DNA of 64,000 nt, from assembly GCA_030533445.1 (NCBI GenBank), contig CM060075.1, positions 36,600,196 to 36,664,195 on the forward strand, read 5' to 3'. Made by a program: the position numbers and the translations under genes. Under the pieces are notes generated by a model, which was not told where the DNA came from, made no database searches, and saw nothing but the letters and a program-made list of their open reading frames with translations. Each line of letters starts with the position of its first letter. Position 1 is the first letter of the stretch. Positions 35,801 to 44,455 of this stretch are shown piece by piece. The DNA is from Cyprinodon diabolis. Lineage: Eukaryota > Chordata > Actinopteri > Cyprinodontiformes > Cyprinodontidae.

Positions 35801-36606
35801 GAAGAATCCTTGTTTTACATCCCAGCAAAGACTTTCCATGTTTTCAATGCTCATGTTTTCGAGTTTATTGGAGAATCTTGTGTATTTTTATCTTGTTGTT
35901 TGTCCTTTGTGGACTGCTGAGTTCTCCAGGTAGAAGCTGTCCCTCCATTGATGGAGTTAGACAGCATTAAAAATCTCTATCTGCAGATTAATATTAAAGT
36001 TCCTCTGCTAATTATCCCCACAGTGTCTCCAGTTCTGTGTACCAGTCTGAGCTTCGATGTGTTATTGTGACTGTTGGAATCAGTGAGTCTAATTCTTGTT
36101 GATTGTTAAAAACATATTTAAATTCTTGAAAGGATATTTTTCTGCTATTCATTTTTCTTACGTTCTGTTTATAGAACTAGCATCAACACCAACACCAGCA
36201 CCACGTGAGTATGATAAAAAAAAAAAATCATTGAAATGAATTAGAAGAAATAAAAACAAAGTGCTGTTATTTTTATGTGTTCCTCTACGGTCATGTTGAT
36301 CTCTGGTGCTTCCAGCTCATGTTACTGTTCTGAAAATGAAGATCTCCACAACCATGGCTCTGGAAGACAATTGTGACAAAGTCACAGAAGCAGTGAGTAA
36401 AAACCTGATATTATATTATGCTTTTAACTCTTTTGCGCTAGTTTAATGTTTTTTTACAGATTTACAAAAGTAGAAAAGTATCTTGCATTGCAGGATTATT
36501 TTTTTCTTGTCTTTTCCAGATCAAAAAAGAACTGATCAGACGAGATCTGCCACCAGATATAAATGTTCGCCTGAAGGTTTCAAAGAAGACGCCCTCTAGT
36601 GGCTAA
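18604..36606 (+). CDS. Gene B: secreted cysteine-containing protein of unknown function, teleost tandem family
   Basis: Exons: 18604 to about 18715 (donor unclear), 18803-18966, 19209-19343, 19649-19790, 34471-34648, 34955-35096, 35430-35567, 36024-36082, 36175-36204, 36316-36392 and 36520-36606 (TAA). All junctions from exon 2 to the stop are in phase, and the fourth intron spans 14.7 kb of inserted transposons. The product is about 420 residues: a signal peptide (MFLSVLLLLISGTEA), a Cys-containing N-terminal domain, FDPDGDEVKCRY, a middle domain with DPAAPSCTEGEYLP, RWTPSEDHNKESHPICFVVQ and YQSELRCVIVTVG, a short Pro/Thr linker and a charged C-terminus. There is no membrane anchor, so it is probably secreted. 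I recall similar uncharacterised teleost proteins but no established function. The exon-1 donor looks lost or weak, so expression as an intact protein is uncertain. A polyadenylation signal AATAAA lies at 36787. Confidence 0.65.
19988..20231 (+). other. Conserved 71-codon frame of unknown nature, present in copies B and C
   Basis: After a possible acceptor at 19987 the sequence reads open through GHYIPEGFLEFGCFIFDN to a stop at about 20226. The equivalent frame in copy C (45098-45341) is also open. Several of the differences in the first half are third-position changes. It does not fit the phase chain of gene B, which goes straight from exon 4 to exon 5. It could be an alternative exon, a captured fragment, or chance. 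Confidence 0.3.
21385..21670. repeat. GC-rich degenerate tandem repeats inside the hAT element
   Basis: Repeats of a CGCTCCAGCGCGCC-like and CTCTCCATNGCGCC-like unit raise GC content sharply above the AT-rich hAT arm. Long frames on both strands are by-products of the lack of AT. No coding meaning is seen. Confidence 0.6.
22048..22975 (-). repeat. 3' LTR of the gypsy element
   Basis: This direct repeat starts TGTGACCAG and ends CCACCACA on the plus strand. The minus-strand polyadenylation signal AATAAA corresponds to 22115-22120. Frames inside it on both strands are not genes. Confidence 0.95.
23025..24035 (-). CDS. Gypsy integrase C-terminal part, separated from pol by a repeat-borne stop
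   Basis: The 336-codon frame is in the same register as pol but follows a TAG. It begins in the repeat tract and soon reads IPSRIHSDQGRSF (second catalytic Asp) and GNGQCERFNRTLHN (catalytic Glu), 35 residues apart as expected. Next come YNTTPHQSTGESPFFLMFGR and a C-terminal domain with RKEHHDQG and RRVHRDMLKAR. The stop makes the integrase non-contiguous, so this copy is probably not able to insert itself. Confidence 0.85.
   Translation of the reverse strand: MCLDLCVIPSRIHSDQGRSFESALIQQLCNLYGVKKSRTTPYHPAGNGQCERFNRTLHNLLRTLPTSRKRDWASCLPQVLFCYNTTPHQSTGESPFFLMFGRKPQLPVDFLLGRIRDPAPGEVVDWLAEHQTRLTMAFRHAQDHLLAAAGRRKEHHDQGIREVPLQEGQLVYLRDHGARGRHKIQDLFSPVIHQVVRTPTAGGPVYTVAPVGDLQRTRRVHRDMLKARVGPEPTPVPLQSKPTFPSGGLDDSLEDDLCLLVPDTSVPSTSAAPQVASGHGHPAQTSGTAPLPLRRTVRFGAGQHSNVHHLPRPVGHTAGSSQPVSNSQLAVFRPWC
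23993..24070. repeat. 16-bp tandem repeat breaking the integrase frame
   Basis: Three adjacent units of AAATCTAAACACACAC (plus strand) lie around 24017-24062. The unit length is not a multiple of three, and a TAG arises where two units join on the minus strand. Both LTRs are otherwise near-identical, so this expansion is as young as the element, was present in the template copy, or is an assembly artefact. Confidence 0.8.
24042..27110 (-). CDS. pol: Gypsy Pol: protease, reverse transcriptase, RNase H and start of integrase
   Basis: This 1022-codon frame holds the aspartic protease motif LVDTGS near residue 40, and RT with FPLPRIEESLDHL, LDLASGYNQV and the YLDD active site near residue 494. 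RNase H has ETDASHSGLG near 655 and a TDNNPLSYL block. An integrase zinc-binding H-H-C-C region (HGHQGVERT to CQRCQVAK) lies near 893-940, and the core opens at VAMDF near 967. The frame ends at a TAG (24042-24044) created inside a 16-bp tandem repeat. The remaining integrase core lies in the next frame at 23025-24035. Confidence 0.92.
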   Translation of the reverse strand: MSHNSGGGIAGSQTAAASKLLASCPVMDVVMSGVSVTCLVDTGSMVSTITESCFQEHFASLGHDGLQSCHWLQLRAANGLSIPYIGYLELDVTLCNKVLPHCGILVVKDPTNVGSSVPGILGMNIINRVYQELFGAHGGSFFDLPSVTQSPGPVVEALQQCHQAAAKSPTQLTGAVRVRGPRPVRITGGVMKFVAATCPEQLAGQVLLFEPPESGLPAGLVASPCLIQAVHGTAYVPVLNFGTTDVVLYPRTHLGLLSRTEVVSLPRDVTEIRPCATVSSLVALCPEQSLLDSVDLSALTETEQRQVQSLLQKYSSVFSAHEGDLGCTNLVSHDIPLLDEVPVRQRYRRIPPSEYEAAKSHINQLLQNQVIRESSSPYASPIVLVRKKDGSLRMCVDYRQLNSKTRKDAFPLPRIEESLDHLSGAQWFSTLDLASGYNQVPVSEQDKSKTAFCTPFGLFEWNRMPFGLCNAPSTFQRLMQRMFGDQQCQSLLLYLDDIIVFSGSVSQHIERLETVLARLQREGLKVKLDKCSFFKRQVKYLGHLISDKGVATDPAKTEAVAKWPRPIHVSELRSFLGFASYYRRFVEGFARLAGPLHRLVAQQVGTKPRKGSGQAFQSTWTSECEESFEALKVKLTSAPVLAYADFSRPFILETDASHSGLGAVLSQETEDGVRPIAYASRGLKPSERNMANYSSMKLEFLALKWAMTEKFREYLLGHRCIVYTDNNPLSYLQSAKLGAMEHRWVAQLAAFDFDIKYRSGRSNTNADALSRQPTSGASLAELLSCTSVPEALQCAPIPAPLSVTQSMVTVLPSHSVSDLCALQEADPLLKDILGFWRRQVYPTPEERQRFPKLSLVLLRQWGRLVERDGVVYRRVHRSDGGEEVLQLVLPSVLKPDVLTQLHQEHGHQGVERTTEMVRQRCYWPGMSNDIKQWVQECQRCQVAKNVPSSSGTFMSHLLASQPNEIVAMDFTMLEPSQNGLENVLVVTDVFSKYTIAVPTRDQKAATVAQILLTEWFFRFVCV
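27125..28135 (-). CDS. gag: Gypsy Gag polyprotein
   Basis: This 336-codon frame starts with ATG at 28135, about 240 bp inside the 5' LTR. The central region has the usual retrotransposon Gag capsid layout: FGGRTGIGIGEWIEEA, LEGEAREEI, ELYGCTESY and a Glu/Gln-rich stretch. A CCHC zinc knuckle, C-H-R-C-Q-Q-P-G-H-F-A-R-E-C, sits about 35 residues before the end and would bind the RNA genome. The stop lies about 15 bp before the start of the pol frame, which is in a different register. Pol may therefore need frameshifting or reinitiation. Confidence 0.92.
   Translation of the reverse strand: MEEVAGRPADGVGRQNVTVGGSLSAAPSPAVAGGVMPAGAVVAERLVVVPRDRRCPMFGGRTGIGIGEWIEEAQSCIRAHHLSTADQAFFLFDHLEGEAREEIKYRTSAERNDPAKILAILRELYGCTESYVTLQHAFFSRKQQEEETLLQFSLALMALMEPVKQNAPDGLLNADILLRDQFVEHVLDSALRRELKQYVRGHPTATLLDVRGEAIRWERQGFPGGARERSHSLPSTYGLQYRVYGSSRLTPPTAACSEFSELRELLKQQQEQINQLTQCIASLQTSLPQVRHPRPGSVVCHRCQQPGHFARECDGERVRARVNSVARPANVNQAEN
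28374..29301 (-). repeat. 5' LTR of the gypsy element
   Basis: It is the same length as the other LTR and almost identical, and is followed on the right by CTTA, matching the left flank. Transcription of the element would start here and run leftward. Confidence 0.95.
29813..29875. repeat. (AC)n microsatellite
   Basis: About 20 AC dinucleotides are followed by ATATATACGTATATATATAT. The repeat lies between the right gypsy LTR and the hAT transposase. Confidence 0.95.
30476..32510 (-). pseudogene. hAT (ZBED-like) transposase, inactivated
   Basis: Reading the minus strand: a BED-type zinc-finger region (C-K-V-C, then NHLKRRH) at about 32510-32300; a linker and HLVKDSCPLRTVEG; the catalytic core DLWSSRTSEPYLGLTIHF and TIDSGSNMVKAL with CFGHRLHLTV (31999-31640); a probable intron (about 31674-31533); DPRIERV and KNKRAL further on; LVDPRFKTQYI; and the C-terminal dimerisation block FAWWKAHEVNFPKLSQLARKY with SSPSECVFSTGG (30757-30476). 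At least two frameshifts in the BED region and several stops (for example near 31380 and 31270) break it. The family resembles ZBED1-type hAT transposases. Confidence 0.85.
32878..33464. other. Sequence in the gene B intron replaced in copy C
   Basis: Copies B and C match up to 32877 and again from 33465. The 587 bp between them have no counterpart in copy C, which has an unrelated 385 bp at 45547-45930. Neither segment is recognised. One or both may be old insertions. Confidence 0.4.
34471..36606 (+). CDS. Gene B exons 5-11 (middle and C-terminal domains)
   Basis: Exon 5 (34471-34648) starts in phase 0, exactly as needed after exon 4 at 19790, and encodes a Ser-rich start and YAVQLQMQDFPREEI. 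Exon 6 carries DPAAPSCTEGEYLPKF, exon 7 SGPVGVIKNSSGSGYF and RWTPSEDHNKESHPICF. For exon 7 the donor gtctgt at 35568 is the one that keeps phase with exon 8. Exon 9 is a 30-bp Pro/Thr linker. Exons 10 and 11 encode an acidic then basic tail, DNCDKVTEAIKKELIRRDLPP, ending KKTPSSG. The last stop is TAA at 36604. Confidence 0.75.
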
Positions 36607-36786
36607 CCATGAGAACAGATAAAATCCTGGCAGGAATATTCTTTGACTTCAAGGATTTGGGATTATTTTTGTGCAGAATCTAATGGTTAATCGTTACTTA
36701 TATTAATTATACTCTCTATGAATGAGAAATATTTTAACAAAGACACATTTTAATAATTTTTTTAATGGGTAAACACTGAAGGCATC

Positions 36787-36792
36787 AATAAA
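36787..36792 (+). terminator. Candidate polyadenylation signal of gene B
   Basis: AATAAA lies 181 bp after the TAA stop. A T-rich stretch follows (TTTTTCCTTTCTTTCTC). Confidence 0.45.
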
Positions 36793-37589
36793 TGGCCTTA
36801 AATGTTTTTCCTTTCTTTCTCAGAACAGGTGGTTTGTTATTTCAGAATAAGAAAAAGGGGTTTTCTTGTAGCAATGAGATACTGTGTGAAAAAAAAGCTT
36901 TTTCATTTAGTGTTTCATAAGGTGATAATGTTTTAAAAAACCTGCCCTATAGCTGTTCACTTTATCCTTCAATATCTTTGTGTTCTGGAGCAGTTAGTGT
37001 ATCTTTCTTTTAGTCCTACTGATATTTCTAGGCCTGGAGTAGTATATATCCAAGTACCGGTACCATAATTTTTATGTGTGTGCTAAATATTCTGTGTTTA
37101 ACAAATGTCAACGAGTAAAATTGTTTCCACTCATCCAAGACAACTGCTGATCCTTCCATGATTTGGTTTAGCTGAGATTGTCCTTTCTCTTTATTGAATT
37201 GCAGACAAACGACAATTTTCAAATTTAAGTTTTTTTTTCAGATTGTAGGTTACATCAGGGAGTTTTTTTTCCCCCATTTATGCTAAAAATGTCCTATAAA
37301 ATACTTGTGCTTACATTCATGCTCAACCTCAATTTTATTTTCATAGTCTTGTAAAGTAAAGTGGTGTCCTCTGCCTGAGGCAAATGTAGAGCAGAACCTT
37401 AAGGCTTAAGTCTACCAAACATTTTGATGATTTGTTTAACCTCATTAGACTAGAAGCAACAAACATCTAGTTTATCAGCTCTGCTCATTCAGGCCTATTA
37501 TGAAAATAATTGACCAATCAACTGGTTGGTTGTCTTCCTGGTTTCTGGCATAAAGGTTTTATTTTTTAAGTTTGCTCCCAGCTTAAGAT

Positions 37590-37895
37590 TTGGAGCAGGG
37601 CCTGGTTATGATTTTTTAACTGTTTTAACCCTAGTTAGTGAAATTAAACAATGTGCTGAAAGCCTGAGTTCTTTTAAGTCAAAGTTAATAACCCATGTGT
37701 TTAGAATTAGGTTGGAATTAGAATTTTAAACTGTTAACTAGGGTATCATTAGTTTTAGTGTGTGGTCCAACTTTTTTATTTTATCATGATTTTATATTTA
37801 CTTGCTTTTTTCCCCCTTCTATTTTATAGTTCATATTAAAGCACTTAGAATTTTCTTTGTACTGAATTGCGCAATAGAAATAAACTTGCCTTGAA
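37590..37895 (+). mobile_element. L2-type LINE 3' tail
   Basis: The segment ends TACTGAATTGCGCAATAGAAATAAACTTGCCTTG. This resembles the 3' tail of fish L2-group LINEs, which end in a short CTTGC-type repeat. The same tail occurs at 47035-47375 (paralogous) and 51550-51815, so it was present before the B/C duplication. Confidence 0.6.
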
Positions 37896-37957
37896 ACATA
37901 ACTCTCATCTTCTGGAGTTGAAGTCTAAATATTTGATGGAGGCTTGTGCTAATAAAA

Positions 37958-37998
37958 GAGCACATTCATCTAGCCTCCAGGGCTAGATGAATGTGCTC
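37958..37998. repeat. Perfect hairpin at the end of the B/C paralogy
   Basis: Arms GAGCACATTCATCTAGCC and its exact complement (18 bp) surround a 5-base loop. Similarity between copies B and C stops at this point. Confidence 0.85.
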
Positions 37999-38635
37999 CT
38001 ACTGGTAGATTCATACAGCTGTGAAAGAAAGCAGGTGGAGTGATGAGTAGGACACGTTGCAAGTTTAATTTGTGTGACTGATTTTGCTTGCATGTTTCAT
38101 GTTACCATACTAAAAAACACAGAGGCTGTATTCGATTTCGATGACTGAATCCCATGAAGGAACCGTTCTACCTCCTTCCAGGGGGGTGAGAATAAGGAGG
38201 CTGAAATTATTTGGCTATGTATTAAAACAGGTCCAGCCTTCACCGCCCCTCAATCAGTGTATGCTCTGTCACCTAGCAACCATGACAGTTAACTCACAAA
38301 AAAGGCAAAAAGTGGATGCTGAACTGATTACTACTGCTCTTTGTTATAATTGTAATGTTACGGAGCTTCAGCAGCAGTACTGTTGTCTCAGATACCACAT
38401 TTATAGTCCCCTCACTGTGGAGACATCAGAATCTGTGCTTAAATTGTGGAAGCTCATTGGTAGAATTCTCTTATGAGAAAGAAGGAAACCTGAAAATGAT
38501 TCACACCATTTTGTCCTCCAGAAGGGGGAAACATTTATTGACAGTTTGAATTCCTACAGCTGTCTTAAACACTTCATAAGTTCAGCGCTATATCATCAGA
38601 CATCTCAGTTTTTCCCCCAAAATGGCAGACACATA

Positions 38636-39883
38636 CACTATATTGCCAAAAGTATTTGCTCACCCATCCAAATTATTGGAATCAGGTGTTCCAATCACTT
38701 CCATGGCCACAGGTGTATAAATTCAAGCACCTAGGCATGCAGACTGTTTTTACAAACATTTGTGAAAGAATGGGTCGCTCTCAGGAGCTCAGTGAATTCC
38801 AGCGTGGAACTGTGATAGGATGCCACCTGTGCAACAAATCCAGTCGTGAAATTTCCTCGCTCCTAAATATTCCACAGTCAACTGTCAGCTGTATTATAAG
38901 AAAATGGAAGTGTTTGGGAACGACAGCAACTCAGCCACGAAGTGGTAGGCCACGTAAACTGACGGAGCGGGGTCAGCGGATGCTGAAGCGCATAGTGCGA
39001 AGAGGTCGCCAACTTTCTGCAGAGTCAATCACTACAGACCTCCAAACTTCATGTGGCCTTCAGATTAGCTCAAGAACAGTGCGCAGAGAGCTTCATGGAA
39101 TGGGTTTCCATGGTCGAGCAGCTGCATCCAAGCCATACATAACCAAGTGCAATGCAAAGCGTCGGATGCGGTGGTGTAAAGCACGCCGCCACTGGACTCT
39201 AGAGCAGTGGAGACGCGTTCTCTGGAGTGACGAATCGCGCTTCTCCATCTGGCAATCTGATGGACGGGTCTGGGTTTGGCGGTTGCCAGGAGAACGGTAC
39301 TTGTCTGACTGCATTGTGCCAAGTGTAAAGTTTGGTGGAGGGGGGATTATGGTGTGGGGTTGTTTTTCAGGAGCTGGGCTTGGCCCCTTAGTTCCAGTGA
39401 AAGGAACTCTGAATGCTTCAGCATACCAAGACATTTTGGACAATTCCATGCTCCCAACTTTGTGGGAACAGTTTGGAGCTGGCCCCTTCCTCTTCCAACA
39501 TGACTGTGCACCAGTGCACAAAGCAAGGTCCATAAAGACATGGATGACAGAGTCTGGTGTGGATGAACTTGACTGGCCTGCACAGAGTCCTGACCTCAAC
39601 CCGATAGAACACCTTTGGGATGAATTAGAGCGGAGACTGAGAGCCAGGCCTTCTCGTCCAACATCAGTGTGCGACCTCACAAATGCGCTTCTGGAAGAAT
39701 GGTCAAAAATTCCCATAAACACACTCCTAAACCTTGTGGACAGCCTTCCCAGAAGAGTTGAAGCTGTTCTAGCTGCAAAGGGTGGACCGACGTCATATTG
39801 AACCCTATGGATTAGGAACGGGATGTCACTTAAGCTCATATGTGAGTCAAGGCAGGTGAGCAAATACTTTTGGCAATATAGTG
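38636..39883 (+). mobile_element. Tc1/mariner DNA transposon, structurally intact
   Basis: The 1248-bp element is flanked by TA at 38634-38635 and 39884-39885. Both ends start CACTATATTGCCAAAAGTAT and continue TTGCTCACC, identical for about 29 bp. A single open transposase frame fills the middle. This end sequence belongs to a Tc1 group common in fish. Confidence 0.93.
38770..39801 (+). CDS. Tc1-like transposase, uninterrupted
   Basis: 343 codons from the ATG at 38770, chosen because [13 protein letters not shown] is the usual start and upstream codons run into the terminal repeat. The N-terminal paired-type helix-turn-helix region ([17 protein letters not shown] to [11 protein letters not shown]) and GRPRKL motif bind the ends. 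The catalytic DDE triad is Asp in [10 protein letters not shown], Asp in [11 protein letters not shown] and Glu in [14 protein letters not shown], spaced DD34[14 protein letters not shown] lies between the first two. Length and motifs match active Tc1 transposases, and no stop or shift is visible, so activity is possible. Confidence 0.93.
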   Translation: MGRSQELSEFQRGTVIGCHLCNKSSREISSLLNIPQSTVSCIIRKWKCLGTTATQPRSGRPRKLTERGQRMLKRIVRRGRQLSAESITTDLQTSCGLQISSRTVRRELHGMGFHGRAAASKPYITKCNAKRRMRWCKARRHWTLEQWRRVLWSDESRFSIWQSDGRVWVWRLPGERYLSDCIVPSVKFGGGGIMVWGCFSGAGLGPLVPVKGTLNASAYQDILDNSMLPTLWEQFGAGPFLFQHDCAPVHKARSIKTWMTESGVDELDWPAQSPDLNPIEHLWDELERRLRARPSRPTSVCDLTNALLEEWSKIPINTLLNLVDSLPRRVEAVLAAKGGPTSY

Positions 39884-39885
39884 TA

Positions 39886-42635
39886 TGAAGCTGTATTTAT
39901 ACCCTAGCACAAAGTGCTATTTTGAAATCTTGCTGGTGTGTCTGTATGTATGTGTGTCCTAAATATGCATGTTTGGCTCTGATTCTTAAACAGGAAAGAG
40001 ATGTTTCCTGTTTTTGACTGAAATCTCTTGGCTCAAAAACCTACATACAGGTCACAGGTTAAGATCTTGTTTTTGCAAATATTCGTAAGTGACCTCCAGC
40101 ATGTATTATTTCTGTGTCCTGTCCACTGTATATGCTGTGTTGCTAAGTAAATATAAGACCTTGAAATATGTTTACACAGTGTGAAAATTATATAACACCA
40201 TAAAAATGTCAGCCAACCCCATTTGCACAGGGATAGATAAAAACCTTCTAAAAAAACAAACATTACGCGCCACATGTCTGAGACAATAACCATTTAAAAT
40301 GACTGTTTTTATTAATTTAAGATTAAACTATTCACATACTTGTATTATATTAAACTGCACTTACAATATTCGCCACTGTCCGTCACTATTTACATTTTCC
40401 TCTGAGGATGGAGAAGCCGGCTTGCTTGAACTCGCAATGAATCATGGGATATCCAAGGACATGGAGGATATAGGAGACCCGTCATTCAAAATTAGCAAAA
40501 AGAAGGCCACATAACAAGGAGTCTTCCAATCATAAGAGGTCACAGCGCCTCAGAATGATGTAATTGGCTGATGAATCTGGCCTTTGGAGGACGTAGCTGC
40601 TGGATTCAGACACAGCAAAAGAGTAACCCTAATAGTGTTACTTTCATAGTTTTAAAATAGAAGGTGGGAGCAAGAAGAAAATGCAACAAATTTCAAAGAT
40701 GGACAGGGTGACCATTACTATTATAGAGCAAAAATCTGTGGAAAACTTGAAACAAAAATATTCAAAGAATTAAAAAGAAGTATCTGTAAAACAGACAGCG
40801 GCTGTAAAATAGAGCTCATGGATGGCCATTCTTTTAGGTTTGTAATTATTGTAATGATTATTTCATAGGGATTCAAGAAAAAATAATAGATTTCAAAGAT
40901 TTTTTTCTATTTGGATCATTTATTCCCTGGGCTGTTCCTGTCTTGCCAATCTACTGTTAGAGGGAAAAATAGATCTTAGTCTTATTTCACATGAACAAGA
41001 TCAGTGGTCTTTATTCAAACGACAGTCTAAATAATGTTTTTGTGTAAGAAATTAATAAAAAGATAACTTATTATAAAATTGCATTTGAATAGACATTTTT
41101 TGTCTTTTGATCCACATAGAAAAATAAAAGGAAATCCTGAATGTATTTAAAGTTAAAACAAACAAAAACAAATAAACTAGTGTAGTACCAGTTATTCCAG
41201 TAAAAGATTTAATAAAAGGCATCCCAGCTATCAGGCCAGTGGACATGCTCGTAAATGCTTATATGAAATAAATGATCATACCTCTACTTTAAAATTAATC
41301 TGTTCTCAGATATACTTTGAACAAATCTTGTTTTACAAATAAATCATTACAATACTTCTTAAACATACATGTGTTATACCACACCTCAGCTTGGGGTTAG
41401 TAATGGCAATTTCATCATAAAATCATGATTAGAATAACTCATGTAATTTAACTTGTCAAATGAAAAAATAAAATATTAAAGATGATTTCGAAGGTTATTC
41501 AGTCACTGTGTTTTATCTTTAGAAAGAAATTTAATTAAGTTGACAAAGATCTATAAACATAAAAAAATGTACTTCCTTTAAGTAGATATAAAACTCATAA
41601 TTTTGACTAAACTAATCTGCTTTCTTAAACTTATGGGTATACAGGTGATGCTAGGATTAACATAAATCCCAGGGGTCAGAATTCCAATATGTAAAAGATC
41701 ATTTAGGGCATTGTTATCTAAATGTAATTAAATATATGTGAAAAATACATATGTATACCTGAGTGTTTCTGCATAATTCATTTTCCTTCCAAAATTCCAA
41801 CACAGAGGTCAAATTCAGCTGCCAAGGAGGTGTTTCTGGAAACCTGTATGATTACGTGGTCTGATCCTGCTCTGGCAACATGTCATGAGGTGACATTTCT
41901 TTTACACCTGTTTAAACCAGAGACATTCAAAATGGGCCCAGTAGCATTGACACCATTAGCACTGGTATTATTCTATTAGTCGTCTTTAGTAATGTAAGAT
42001 AAAAAAACTCAAACATCAATAACAAAGTAGCGTGTGTGTCTTCTTTCTACTTTTCAGTACATCTTTACTGTGTTAAATGTATGAATCTACAGGTTACTCA
42101 GCTGCCGATGACAGTTATTTCGATTGACACTGTGCATGTCAAAGATTTCACATATCAAGCTAACAAGCTGTTAGTGTCTTGGTGGAGTGTGTGCATGTTG
42201 ATAAACTTTAAATTCTACTTTACTTTGACAGTCTTACAGATAACCTCCAGTGATGACTCTTCTGTACAAACAGTATCCATTCTAATACTAACTAAGAGTA
42301 CTGATTTTATTTTATTTCCATGTAAAAGTATTTACTCAGACCACCACACACCTGCAAGGCCACACAATGTCTGGGTGAGAGGGGTTGTCTGTACCTTTAG
42401 GTGATGTTTGGAATAAAGGCCCGACTCCTTTAGACTCAAGGTATATTTATCTAATAATTTATTTACTCACAGTTCTGTTCAAACTGTATCACACACATGA
42501 AAAAAAATGTTTCTGACCCTCAGTTAATGAAAGGAAAACTAAATGCAGACACAAATAACCTAACTCTGATAAACATAACAAATTTAAATGATCTTACAAT
42601 GGACCAATGAAAGTCAGACACTGCTTTTCAAGCAT
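39886..42635. other. AT-rich intergenic sequence
   Basis: A small frame at 40299-40514 ends FKISKKKAT and is preceded by SSEDGEAG-like codons. It may be a repeat fragment. Nothing else is recognised. Confidence 0.4.
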
Positions 42636-42639
42636 GCTT

Positions 42640-42880
42640 TAACAAAATGATTTTAAAAAGTCATCAAAGAGGCCCTCACAAAAATGATGGTTACCTTAAC
42701 TTAATATTTTGTTCTACAACCTTTTAAAGCAATCACTGCAATGAAATGATTGCTGTAACGGTCAATGAGACATCTGCTCCTCTCAGCAGTTATTTTGGGC
42801 CAAGCCTCATGAGCAAAATGCTCCAGTTGTCTCAAATTTGAAAGCTGTCTTTAAAGATTCTCAATAGGATTTAGGTCAGG
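42640..42880 (-). mobile_element. Tc1-like transposase 3' fragment
   Basis: The minus strand reads DLNPIENL near the left end of the frame, then QLRQLEHFAHEAWPKI and a CLIDRY-like block. These are the catalytic Glu region and C-terminus of a Tc1-like transposase. The 5' part is missing. Confidence 0.65.
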
Positions 42881-42882
42881 GT

Positions 42883-43335
42883 GTCACAGTTGTGTTGGAG
42901 GTTTTTGTAAGGACCCAAATGCAGAGGTAGGGAGGCTGATTTGAGTTCTTGCAGATTTAATGGGATAACACAGGTAGCAAAAACAGGAATCCAAAAATGC
43001 AACTTAAAAATGTTAAACAAAACAGGAATCCAAAAATCCAACATAAAAACTAAACACAAACCAGAACCATGGAGACATCAGGAGAAAACAATCACAAGGA
43101 GCCAGGTCAAGACGAGGAACCAGCAATGAGGGACTGCACAGGGAGTGTTTTTATGGCTGACTGAACAAAGGCTGGACTAACGAGCTGATAAGGAGCAGCT
43201 GTGAGCAGAGCTGATGAGGAAACCAAGGGAAAACAAAACACAAGGCGGCAACAGAGGACAAGCAAAGGAAAACCTAAGAAACTTATATAAATCCAGAACA
43301 CACCAATAAAGCTAGAAAAATAAAAAAAACATGAA
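42883..43335. repeat. Likely interspersed repeat (GTGTCACAG... start)
   Basis: The segment begins GTGTCACAGTTGTG. It contains a near-duplicate ACAGGAATCCAAAAATNCAAC phrase twice, about 50 bp apart, and a purine-rich body. Composition and internal duplication suggest a non-autonomous repeat. A similar start, TGTCACGG, is seen at 53578. Confidence 0.4.
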
Positions 43336-44455
43336 TAAATGTGAAACTAAAAACTAAAATGAAATACAGAGTAAGTAATTTTAACAAAGGATGAGATAAG
43401 GAATATACTCAAGAGGTTTTTAGGTGGCTTTAAAAAAGCCTCTTTAATATAGCTCTAGAAGCACTACTCGTTGTCCTTTCTTACCTCCAGTACAGGGAAA
43501 AATCAATAGCTGCCTATTGCTTTCTGCGTGGGTAGATTTAAAAAGAAACCACAGAGGACAGTTTTTTTTCACTGCTTCCAGGACTTTTCCAAAAATTGAC
43601 GGTACTCCCAAGCCGATTTACAAGGTATGAACAGAGAACAATTTAGCAGCAGTCCATAAAGTTAAGTTTCACCTTTTATTATGAAATACAGACAGCGAGA
43701 CCTTGACAGGAAATGCCATTGGGTTGCTAAGGGTAACGACAGGTCCAAACTGAAGAATCTGGGAGATTAATGAATTACTTAATATTGATCTATCATTCCA
43801 ACCGCTAAATAACTTCAACATTCATTCATATTCAATACCTGCACAGAAATGACATGTGATGTTAAGCAATAACTGTATATTCTTAATGAGCGCAGCATCA
43901 ACGTCTGCTGGGATGGTGATGGCATCCGCTAAAATGAAAAATGAATCCTTAGAAACTAAATCAGCACAAATTAAAGTTTTACCTGCAAAACTCAAGTACC
44001 AACGAAAAAGTAGATGGTTGTTATTGAATGCAGGGGACAAGGGGGGACAGTTGTCCTCAAAAACAATCTTTAATACACAATTTCCCCAAACAACTTAAAA
44101 TAGCCATGCAGCAAATCCCACAACTGAGAGTGAAAATGTATTAAAAAGATACAGATGTTACTATACAAAACTTTCCTATAATAATTTTTTGATTAGTGAT
44201 TAATCAGGAAAATACTTGGTGAACAAAGGAGAGAAAATAATAATCAATTTTAGGAACTTAAGTGGTAGGCCATTGCATTTATCACAGGACATAGATGAAG
44301 TTTAAAAAAAGATATATAAACATCAACACCAAATTATCAGATAAGAATATTATCAACTTGTTTTTACATAATATTGTGTATATAATAAATGAATAATATC
44401 ACAGCTTGTCAATTAACACCAACAGGTAAAAATACTTGAAACACAAATGACCAAA
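43336..44455. other. Intergenic sequence, nothing recognised
   Basis: No exon or repeat family is recognised. The paralogy with gene B begins at 44456. Confidence 0.4.

Noticed and set aside
39093..39863. 256-codon minus-strand frame
   Set aside because: It is the mirror of the Tc1 transposase gene on the plus strand.
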